NCBI GenBank assembly: GCA_933228675.1
Contig: CAKOFX010000006.1
Coordinates: forward strand, 105,492-169,491
Origin: Stomorhina lunata
Lineage: Eukaryota > Arthropoda > Insecta > Diptera > Rhiniidae
Length of the DNA stretch: 64,000 bases
Direction of reading: 5' to 3'
The translations under genes were made by a program, and so were the position numbers. The notes below the pieces were generated by a model. It made no database searches. It was not told where the DNA came from and saw nothing but the letters and a program-made list of their open reading frames with translations. Below, piece after piece: positions 55,047 through 64,000 of the stretch. Within the stretch, counting starts at the first letter, position 1; the number at the start of each line of letters is the position of its first letter.

Positions 55047-56289
55047 TCGGGTGTTTTTTATTGAGGTATAGAACTTTAAATTGGCATCACTTTTTTAACT
55101 GGCGGCCATTTTGTCAGCTGTCAAGTGATTAATATTTAGTTTGGTTTGCCATTTCATCATGAACAGGTTGACAAAAGAACAACGCTTGCAAATCGTGCAA
55201 ATTTATTTCGAAAATAATGGTTCAGTTCGCGAAGTTTACCGCAAGCTCCGTCCATTTTATGGTCGACATAATCGTCCATCAGAGCAATTAATTCGGTTAA
55301 CCATGGATCGTTTTCGCACTACGTTTTAATACGCATCCGCAGCGACGTCGAACAGTGTGCACCGAAGAAACAATTGTCGCTGTAGAGCAAAGTGTTGAAG
55401 AGGACCCGAATGAATCGATTCGCCACCGTGCACAGCAATTGGAGCTTTGTCCATCAACTTTACGGAAGATTTTGCGCAAAGATCTTGGCTTGCGACCTTA
55501 CAAGATCCAGCTTGTGCAAGAATTAAAGCCGCGAGACCATGCAATGCGCCGTGATGTTGGTGTATGGGCCGAAAATGAGATTGATCTCGATGCTGATTTT
55601 CATCGCAAAATTTTGTTCAGTGATGAGGCTCATTTTTGGTTGAATGGCTACGTCAACAAGCAAAATTGCCGCATTTGGAGTGAAGAGAATCCACATGAGA
55701 CCCTTGAGACGCCATTACATCCACAAAAACTGACTGTTTGGTGTGCTCTATGAGCTGGTGGAGTCATTGGGCCATACTTCTTCCGAAATAATGCTGGAGA
55801 GCCAGTTAGCATAAATGGAGACCGGTATAGAGCCATGATAACCGACTATTTTGTTCCCCAATTGGATGGCATGAATGTGTCACAATTGATTTATTGAAGG
55901 AAACATTCGATGAGCGCATAATTTCGTGGAATGGACCTGTCAATTGGCCACCAAGATCGTGCGATTTGACACCACTGGATTATTTTCTTTGGGGATATGT
56001 GAAGTCGCTCGTCTACGCCAACAAACCAGAAACGTTAGGGGACTTGGAAGCCAACATTCGTGGCGTTATTGCCAACATACGGCCCCATATGCTCGAAAAA
56101 TTAGTTGAAAATTGGATCTGTAGAATTGGCTTTATTCGAGCCAGCCACGGCGGCCACATGCCCGAAATCATATTTAAACTTTAATGGCATAAAATTATCC
56201 TTCCAATAAAGCCAAATTGATGGACATTATAACGATTTTCTTGTGTTTTATTTCAATTCGAAGTTCTATACCTCTAAAAAAACACCCAT
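55047..56289 (+). mobile_element. DD41D-type mariner element, copy 1
   Basis: 1243 bp between TA dinucleotides (55045-55046, 56290-56291). Inverted ends TCGGGTGTTTTTTATTGAGG and, inverse at the right, ATGGGTGTTTTTTTAGAGG, both followed by TATAGAAC. It encodes a broken transposase (55159-56184). Closely similar to 61617-62871. Confidence 0.88.
55159..56184 (+). pseudogene. DD41D-type mariner transposase, copy 1, three or more lesions
   Basis: Starts MNRLTKEQRLQIVQIYFENN (N-terminal helix-turn-helix). Relative to copy 2 it lacks 11 bases after 55325, which creates TAA, and has a TGA in place of Trp at 55750-55752. It shares with copy 2 the loss of the segment between VSQL and IDLLKETF, where this family carries the WFQQDGATCHTA block with the second catalytic Asp. 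First Asp present (FSDEAHFWLN); third present (CDLTPLDYFLWG). The C-terminus runs to the full HMPEIIFKL end. Family known from tephritids and many insects (rosa-type); the spacing 41 is from family knowledge because the second Asp is missing here. Confidence 0.85.
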
Positions 56290-56906
56290 TATTTTGCCAT
56301 CCCACTGTTCGAAAACAAAAAATTATGTCGTGCTAAAAGTTTAACATTTTTTTTTTACAAATTTTTTATATGACAAACAAAATTTGTAGTGATTACTACA
56401 GACTTTTTGATGACAGAAAATTACTTAGTCATTTAAATTTTTTTGTACCTAATACTCGTAAATAACACAATTAAAATATTTTTGAGGACTGAAAGTAAAA
56501 AAGTTATTAATTGAATCAATTAAAAATAAATGATTTTATGAATTTCAACTATAAAGAAACTTTTTTGTTAATGGTCCGAAAACACAATTTAATTAAAAGT
56601 TATAAAATTTAAATAAGAAGTTTAAATTTGTTCGATCAAATGGCTAACAAAATACAGCTTTAAATTGAGATAATTGTAAAAAATGACTTTATGAAAACAA
56701 AATACAAAGAAAATTTTTGCAATTAAGATTTTCTTTGAATTATTAATTACACTAGTCTACAAAGGAATGACCTTTACTTAAAAGTTGACCATGAGTAAAG
56801 TAATTTATCAATCTAATTCAAAGAAAGTCAATGGTCAGCGAGAAAATTCAATGTTTACTCTAGTTAATCATGTGATGTTCGAGTCATATTTTGACCCCAC
56901 ATTTTT
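56290..56906. other. A+T-rich spacer
   Basis: Nothing recognised between the mariner copy and the family I fragment at 56907. Confidence 0.4.
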
Positions 56907-59900
56907 ATACACACCATTAAAAAGAATGGGGGGTATATTGGGATTGTCCTTCCGTTTGTAATTTCCTTAATATTGGCTCAAAAACCAACAAGTAAGAGTG
57001 GTATATTCGGCTTTGCCGAATCTTGGACACCCTTCACCAATGGTGTTCCAAAAGTAAAGTACGAAATCGTAAGAATATATTGATAATTATATAGTTTCTG
57101 ATTACAGACTTAGTTGAGCCCCACACAAATGCTTCATATGTATATTCATTTTCTTTTGTTCATACTAAATGTAATTCCTAGCAATATATGGTTATACTAG
57201 TATTTATTATATGCAAAGAATCTTTGAAATTAAGAGTCGGAAAACGAAAAGCTTTTTGGTGGCGTCATTATCTAAAATAGTTATGGACCCAAATGTTAGG
57301 TTGGGCAGGTGGCTGATGTCGAAGGCAGCGTCACTTCGATTCTAAAGTGATATGTGTCTATTTTACGAACATTTGATAAAGTTCGATAGACCAGATAAAC
57401 CATGCAGAAAAGATGCTTCAAAATGTAGATGCCCTTAGATTTGCAAAAGCACATCGATTTGATGAAGATGTACTTTAATTCATACGAATTGTCCAACTAT
57501 TAAAAGTTCATGATTAGTTATGTAAAACTCTGAACTGATTTAGGTCAAAGCTTTAACAATGATTGTCAATGTATACAAGCCTTAGAATTATAAGGTATAC
57601 ACTCATAGTTTTAGATACATACGTGAAATATATAGCTTTTAAATTAATGGATATCAGCTTTGGCGGAAAATTTTTTGAAGATTTACTTATTAATCTGAAG
57701 TTAGTTAACTTATTAAGATGAATACTTCAACAATAATATTTGGGATCTATTGTTCTTTCGATCTGTCCGATGGATGTGTGGAAAGTTTTGCTCTAGTTCT
57801 TTGTGCAATTATAATATGATTTAATGTATCAGCATTAAAGTAATTCCCGGTCGGGGTTATATGGGAGATAACAGTAAATGTGAACCGAGCTCGCCCATTT
57901 TTAATGCCGAACTTTTCAAGAGAAATACTTTTGTCAAATGTTGTCCCTCTAGAAAGTTTATTTTAGGCGCTATCGCTCTGAATAACGATATTGTACAACG
58001 TCTTTATACTAAATGTCATCATCGTATCTATTATAATAGATATATAATTATAATTAATAAGCTAATTAGATAATTATAATTTGTCATTTATTAGCTACTA
58101 AGAGATTGCCTTAGGCGAAGTTATACGGGAGCAATAGTCAAACATGAACGGATTTCTCCCAATTGCAATTAAACAATTTAAATTTTCGTTGATATGTGAG
58201 ATACATGCATACATATGAAGGTTTTGAACGGATATCATGTAGTTAGCTGCATTTTTGTACTTCCTAGGAAGATTACCTATAATTTGATATATAATACATT
58301 CTCAAATGTTATCATAATGTTCAAAAGTCAGACATAAAATTAAGATAAATGCAGTGTGTCTGTCTGCTAAAATCAGATTTGTGGAGCTCCATATGTATTT
58401 TACACAAAATTTTAGGATATCGTCCCACCCTGAGCTCCAAAAACTCCAAAAACTTGACTACAACAGAAAAAAGGACAGACAGGTAGACGGACGGACAAAC
58501 AGACGGACGGACGTCGCGAAATCGATTCTCCTGCCGATTCTGAGACGATCGGTACAACTTGAATGGTATTCATAATCAGATTTGTGGAGTTTATATCGGA
58601 TTTTAGGAAATCCTCCCACAAAGAACGCTGTCAAATTTCATCACAATCGGTCCATAAGCACCTGAGATGTCGCTGAAACAATACTTACAAAATGTCCACA
58701 AAATTTCTTAGACACGTACTTTGGGCAATTTGCTGTACATCACAAGTAGTGTTTTGGTGATATCTCAGTTGTTTATGGACCGCTTTTGATAAAATTTTAT
58801 CTGATATAAAATTTATGTATGTTCGTGCTCCAGGAGGATGGTTTTTCCTATTCTGCATTTCATTTTTTCAACAAACATTCTCTAACGCGTACTTTGGGCA
58901 ATTTGCGATACATCAAATTTAGTGTTTTGGCTGTATCTCAGTTGTTTATAGACCGATTTTGCTAAAATTTTACAGAGTGCTTTCCTACAATCTGATATAT
59001 AATATATTATCACATGTACACCAGGAGTATTTTGTTTCTCTTATTATTTAGAAGTGTATTTCAATCAAAAATTTTAAAATTTTCGTCTAATTTTTGGTAT
59101 TTTTTCGATATTTTCGGTGTTTATAAACCGATTTTAATGAAATTTAATAGCGTTCATTGCGGGAGAATTTCCTAAAATCTGGTATATAATTTATGTAGGT
59201 CCATCCTCCAGGGGCTTCAGAAACTTGATTTCAACAGACAGACAGACAGACAGACAGACGGACGGACGGACAGACGGACAGACAGACGGACATCGCTTAA
59301 TCGATTCTCCTCCCGATTCTGAGTCGATCGGTATAATTTTTATGGAGTCTACGATCACTAATAAAAAAATTACAAACGGAATCACAAACTTATAATACCC
59401 TTTCACCTATTGGTGAAGGGTATAAAAACGATATATATTCTGAAACCTTATAAAATTCTAAGACGATTGAGCGATGTCCGTCTGTCTGTAAGTCTGTCTG
59501 TCTGTTGAAATCACGATAACGCCTAAACGAAAAGAGCTAGCTCACTGAAACTAAGTAAAACCATTCTTCATCTATCAGAAAATTTTGGTATTGAAATTGG
59601 GTAAAATCGGTTAACATTTGACCATAGCTCCCATATAACCTCGACTACGCTAATCGCTTATTTCCTAATAAATAACAAACTATAACAGCTATGACGATAA
59701 AATTTGGTATATAGAAGTCTTGCATAAGGCCTAGGCAGTATGTAAAATTTCATCGAAATCGGTTTACATTTAGCCATAGCTCCCATACAAAAAACTTACG
59801 AAAACAGCCTAAAGTTCATCTAAAATACACTTAAATGCCAACAAATCTAAAAGTATATCAGATATAACCACTAAATAGGGCACAAGAAAGTCTTATATCA

Positions 59901-60792
59901 ATGCTAGCCAATGTGCAAAATTTTGTCGCAATCGGTCACCATTTGACCTAACTCCCATAGAAAAAACTTACGAAAACACAAAAATTCAAAAAGAGGAGGG
60001 GATTTATGTCCGTCTGTTCGTCAGATAAAATCGTGATAGCTCCTTAGCTACAAGAGCTAGTAAGACTAAATTAAGCACAAGGAAGTCTTATGTCAATGCC
60101 AGCCAGTGTGCAAAATTTTGTCACAATGGGTCACCATTTGACCATAGCTCCCATATAAAAAAACTTATGGAAACACAAAAATACATTAAGAAAAGGTTGT
60201 TTGTGTCCGTCTATCCGTCAGATAAAAGCACGTTTGGGCCTTAATGAAAAGAGCTAGAGGAACAAAATTTTACAAAAGTATTTTGAATGTCTTGAAAAAG
60301 ATGTATGTTAAAAATGGACAAAATCGGTTCAAATTTAGTTAGAGCTCCCATATAACCCCGCGCCGGGAAACACATTAATGCTGATAAATTGAATACAATT
60401 GTAATAGCTATGACGATTAAATTTAAAATAGGGAAGTTTTATGCAATTTTTGATCAGTTTATCAAATTTTATAGGAATCAGTCCATATTTGACTTTAGGT
60501 TTTATATGAAAAACAAAAACATTAGGATCTCCTAACGAAATATATGGACCTGTCATATTACTATTAACGTGTTTAGCCTAACTACATATTAAGCGCAACG
60601 AAAAGTATTTAACAACTTATTAATGTAAAACTGTACCCGGTTATGAGACCGAATTTTGATCAAAGTAAATACTGGGGAAACCACTAAAATATTTTTAAAT
60701 GTTGAACTATAAAGCTACGGCAACCGAATTTAGTCCAAAGGTTTTACCAACAATACCAATTAGCATAGGGATTTTTTCAGTTTGGTCCAGAA
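56907..60792 (-). mobile_element. Family I HINE-like repeat, host copy split by family II
   Basis: Pieces 56907-56986 (3' end on minus) and 59424-60792. The first stops at 'ggctcaaaaacc' and the second starts 'aaaaacgatatatattctga'. In the uninterrupted copy at 47690-47710 the text runs 'ctcaaaaaccaaaaacgat', so the two parts rejoin perfectly around the inserted family II element. Microsatellite remnant at about 59475-59512. Confidence 0.8.
56987..59423 (+). mobile_element. Family II HINE/mini-me-like repeat, full length (copy 2)
   Basis: 2.44 kb from AACAAGTAAGAGTGGTATAT to CCTATTGGTGAAGGGTAT. Microsatellites at about 58472-58513 and 59235-59291. It was inserted into a family I copy, and the rejoined flanks show no target duplication. 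Contains a local inversion-like palindrome near 58028-58060 (tataatagatatataattataattaata-like, low complexity). Confidence 0.8.
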
Positions 60793-61616
60793 AGAACTAG
60801 AGTAATGTCTTTAAAGGCTCAGTCGTACCTGCGACTTAAAATCAAGGGATTCCAACAAAAACTTAATTTTTCACCAAAGTTATTAAAAAAGCATGTAAAT
60901 TGATATATATTTACTAGCACTTTTTATGAGCAGAACAGAAATTATGGTAGCGTCAATGGATAGAAATATATGTTAGAAAATTGGTTAAAAATGTTTGTCA
61001 TTAACCCATTTATAACCAGGGTCAAGTATAAAATTGAAAAAAAATTCTAAACTACGTATGAAACAAAGAAAATCGTGTAAATATTGTTTCTACATAAATA
61101 TTCAAATATAAAATATTTGTAACTACTTTGTTTTATTTTGCTTTAGTTATCTTTAAATAAAATTTTACTTTTTACTATAAAAAGTTAAGATGAATGTGCT
61201 AAAGGTACCGGGGTACCTTGGTATACACATTAAAATAGTGATGGGAAAAAACATCTAGACTTACTCAAATTTTTCAAAAGTTCGTTGGGTATTTTCGTAA
61301 AATTAAAAAAAAAAAAAAACAACAAAATTTGAAACAAATGTTAAGTCTCTTTATCAAAATATTTTTGGACCTGAAAAGGTCCTTTGGTTTTACGGGACTG
61401 TTTTACTAAATGGCATGAAGTCAAAATTTAAAACTTTTAAAGGCAAAGAAAAAAACTTCGAAGGTAAAGAAAAGAATTTCGAACTAATTTTTTTCTTTAC
61501 CTTTAAAAGTTAAAAGTTTTAATTTCATGCCAGGGTATTTATTGTGAAAAATAATAAGATTCTTCTTTGTATGCACCACTGCATACATGTGTTTATCTAA
61601 GTATTATTTATATATA
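60793..61616. other. Spacer with one hairpin
   Basis: A+T-rich, no coding frame. Contains the stem-loop 61412-61532, described separately. Confidence 0.4.
61412..61532. repeat. Hairpin with ~45-base arms
   Basis: The left arm tggcatgaagtcaaaattta pairs with the right arm ending ttaatttcatgcca; the arms continue through AAACTTTTAAAGG-CAAAGAAAAAA. The loop is about 30 bases. Could be a small foldback relic or a transcribed hairpin. Confidence 0.6.
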
Positions 61617-62871
61617 TCGGGTGTTTTTTATTGAGGTATAGAACTTTAAATTGGCATCACTTTTTTAACTGGCGGCCATTTTGTCAGCTGTCAAGTGATT
61701 AATATTTAGTTTGGTTTGCCATTTCATCATGAACAGGTTGACAAAAGAACAACGCTTGCAAATCGTGCAAATTTATTTCGAAAATAATGGTTCAGTTCGC
61801 GAAGTTTACCGCAAGCTCCGTCCATTTTATGGTCGACATAATCGTCCATCAGAGCAATTAATTCGGTTAACCATGGATCGTTTTCGCACTACGTTTACTC
61901 TATGTGATAATACGCATCCGCAGCGACGTCGAACAATGCGCACCGAAGAAACAATTGCCGCTGTAGAGCAAAGTGTTGAAGAGGACCCGAATGAATCGAT
62001 TCGCCACCGTGCACAGCAATTGGAGCTTTGTCCATCAACTTTATGGAAGATTTTGCGCAAAGATCTTGGCTTGCGACCTTACAAGATCCAGCTTGTGCAA
62101 GAATTAAAGCCGCGGGACCATACAATGCGTCGTGATTTTGGTGTATGGGCCGAAAATGAGATTGATCTCGATGCTGATTTTCATCGCAAAATTTTGTTCA
62201 GTGATGAGGCTCATTTTTGGTTGAATGGCTACGTCAACAAGCAAAATTGCCGCATTTGGAGTGAAGAGAATCCACATGAGACCCTTGAGACGCCATTACA
62301 TCCACAAAAGCTGACTGTTTGGTGTGCTCTATGGGCTGGTGGAGTCATTGGGCCATACTTCTTCCGAAATAATGCTGGAGAGTCAGTTACCATAAATGGA
62401 GACCGGTATAGAGCCATGATAACCGACTATTTTGTTCCCCAATTGGATGGCATGAATGTGTCACAATTGATTTATTGAAGGAAACATTCGATGAGCGCAT
62501 AATTTCGCGGAATGGGCCTGTCAATTGGCCACCAAGATCGTGCGATTTGACACCACTGGATTATTTTCTTTGGGGATATGTGAAGTCGCTCGTCTACGCC
62601 AACAAACCAGAAACGTTAGGGGACTTGGAAGCCAACATTCGTGGCGTTATTGCCAACATACGGCCCCATATGCTCGGAAAAGTAGTTGAAAATTGGACCT
62701 GTAGAATTGGCTTTATTCGAGCCAGCCGCGGCGGCCACATGCCCTAAATCATATTTAAACATTAATGGCAGAAAATTATCCTTCCAATAAAGCCAAACTG
62801 ATGCACATTAAAACGATTTTCTTGTGTTTTATTTCAATTCGAAATTCTATACCTCTAAAAAAAACACCCAA
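61617..62871 (+). mobile_element. DD41D-type mariner element, copy 2
   Basis: 1255 bp between TA dinucleotides (61615-61616, 62872-62873), with the same inverted ends as copy 1. Nearly identical to copy 1 over most of its length. Confidence 0.9.
61729..62747 (+). pseudogene. DD41D-type mariner transposase, copy 2, internal deletion
   Basis: From ATG at 61729 the frame is open for 249 codons: helix-turn-helix N-terminus (RLQIVQIYFENNGSVREVYR), a second DNA-binding block (IRHRAQQLELCPSTLWKILR), the first catalytic Asp in FSDEAHFWLNGYVNKQ, and LTVWCALWAGGVIGPYFF. After MNVSQL a short loss removes the block with the second catalytic Asp and shifts frame, so it ends LIY-stop at 62478. The other frame resumes at IDLLKETFDERI and goes to NWPPRSCDLTPLDYFLWGY. 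A G-to-T change makes a stop (HMP-stop) eight codons before the natural end. Not functional, but the ends are intact. Confidence 0.87.
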
Positions 62872-64000
62872 TACATACATTTGTATTAAGGTGGGTCGTT
62901 TTTTGACTTTTGTCTCTGATTGACTTCTAATAGTGAAATTATATGGCCGAATTATGTCAATCGGAAGTGTGCAAAATATTATTGATTTATTTTTAGGATA
63001 CGAGCCCGCGCAAGGGGCCCAAAGTTTTTGAGCCCATTTGTATGGGGAAAACTGAGAGTATTTGCAGTTTTTGCTACATTTCGTCCATTTACAATTTATT
63101 TTAAAGGATAATGGAATCTAAAAGTGAACGAATGCAGCTTTAATTGAAGTCATCTATATTTGAAATCCATAAAACAGTTTTGAAGTTATTGCGATTTTCC
63201 CCAAAAATTCATGTCCTTGATAATACGCCTAAGGATGCACCGCTAGAAAAAACTGCTTTGGACAAAAACTCACGAAGTAAGACGTTATTTATCATTTTTT
63301 GACTTGTTTAATTTTGTTAAAATATAACAATATTTACTTAGTTTTTTTCATAAACGAAAATGGGTCATTTTTCTCAGGTGGGTTTCAAAACGCATTTTTT
63401 AATTTTTTGAGAATTTTGTTAAACAAATATTACAAATTTGAGCTTCTCTCATCGGTGTGTTAAAATAGATAAAAAAGACAATAAAACTCAAAAAAATTGA
63501 GGTCGATGTCTTAAACCATTTTCCCGTACCTTGTGTTCGAATTCGACGAATTTGGCAAAAAAGTAATTTTTTGCTCATAATTTGAGTAAATGCTTCATAA
63601 ATCTTATTTATGTTCAGTTTTAATAATGTTTATATGGAATAAAATTATCCATACTATGGAAAATATAAACAGGTTCTTTGTTTTTAAAATTGGGTAAACT
63701 TAACCCTTTTTTTCCGGAGCCAAAAATGAAAAATTTGATTTTTGGTATTTTTTTTTTTATTTTTTAAATACGTAATGTTAGTAATTTATTACTGAATTTT
63801 AATAAAAATACTTTAAAGTAATTATTTTACAATAAGACAAAGTAATTTTTATTTAAAAAAATATATTTTAACCCTTTTTAGACATGGGGTAAAAAATGGA
63901 CCAAGTTTATTTTCTTGCACTTTTTACCAGCAAATTTTGATTAAAAACAATTAAAGCTGCATTAGTTCACTTTTAGATTCCATTATATTTTCTCTTTTAA
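62872..64000. other. Non-coding end region with a separated inverted repeat
   Basis: Arms ataatggaatctaaaagtga (63109) and tcacttttagattccattat (63966, inverse) continue for about 40 bases each and are nearly perfect. About 800 bases separate them. A/T-rich text between the arms has no coding frame. May be the end regions of an unnamed MITE-like element. Confidence 0.5.

Noticed and set aside
1..64000. Host protein-coding gene
   Set aside because: No frame outside mobile elements shows a recognisable domain, and I found no multi-exon pattern other than the hAT and piggyBac genes.

Overview
The window looks like A+T-rich, transposon-dominated DNA from a fly, probably a calyptrate or other brachyceran dipteran. 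The evidence is the element mix: BEL/Pao and Gypsy LTR retrotransposons, piggyBac, hAT and a DD41D-type mariner. There are also very many 1.8-2.4 kb non-autonomous repeats that start AACAAGTAAG, carry internal (GACA/GACG)n tracts and end in a GGGTAT hairpin. This is the mini-me/DINE-1-like design known from Diptera. I found no host gene that I can support. Every long open frame belongs to a mobile element.

Layout. 1-11.4 kb is a field of non-autonomous repeats (families I and III of the AACAAGTAAG class), a dead mariner, a tRNA-like SINE head, a 1.5 kb element with ~130-bp tandem repeats, and a 1.6 kb block of interlocked inverted repeats. 11.9-14.4 kb holds a duplicated segment on both sides of a 200-N assembly gap; one copy carries a hAT-type MITE and the other looks like the empty site. 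14,456-41,479 is a nest at least four levels deep. An old hAT-like element holds a second hAT (15,304-40,190; perfect 8-bp target duplication; three-exon transposase gene at 36,255-39,057). That hAT holds a BEL/Pao element (20,424-34,923; identical LTRs; 5-bp duplication; intact 1763-aa polyprotein on the minus strand). The BEL holds a Gypsy element (21,777-26,363; identical LTRs; 4-bp duplication; plus strand). SINEs, MITEs and a minisatellite element are also inside.

41.5-64 kb continues with a family I repeat, a piggyBac (43,968-46,820) with one frameshift, two copies of the ~130-bp-repeat element's relatives and family I/II repeats inserted in one another, a LINE reverse-transcriptase fragment, and two DD41D-type mariner copies (55,047-56,289 and 61,617-62,871). 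Both mariner copies lack the same piece of the transposase.

Most interesting: (1) the BEL element carries a second open frame downstream of pol encoding a zinc-knuckle block, an RS-rich linker and an aspartic protease, which the Gypsy split. (2) The Gypsy has a scrambled gene order (RT-RNase H first, then a 72-aa myristoylation/membrane small ORF, then gag fused to the integrase C-terminus) yet has identical LTRs. (3) The nested HINE-like repeats give their own insertion junctions almost to the base. (4) The interlocked A-B-A'-B' inverted repeats have no simple explanation by nesting. All identity statements are by eye; no alignment or database search was run.
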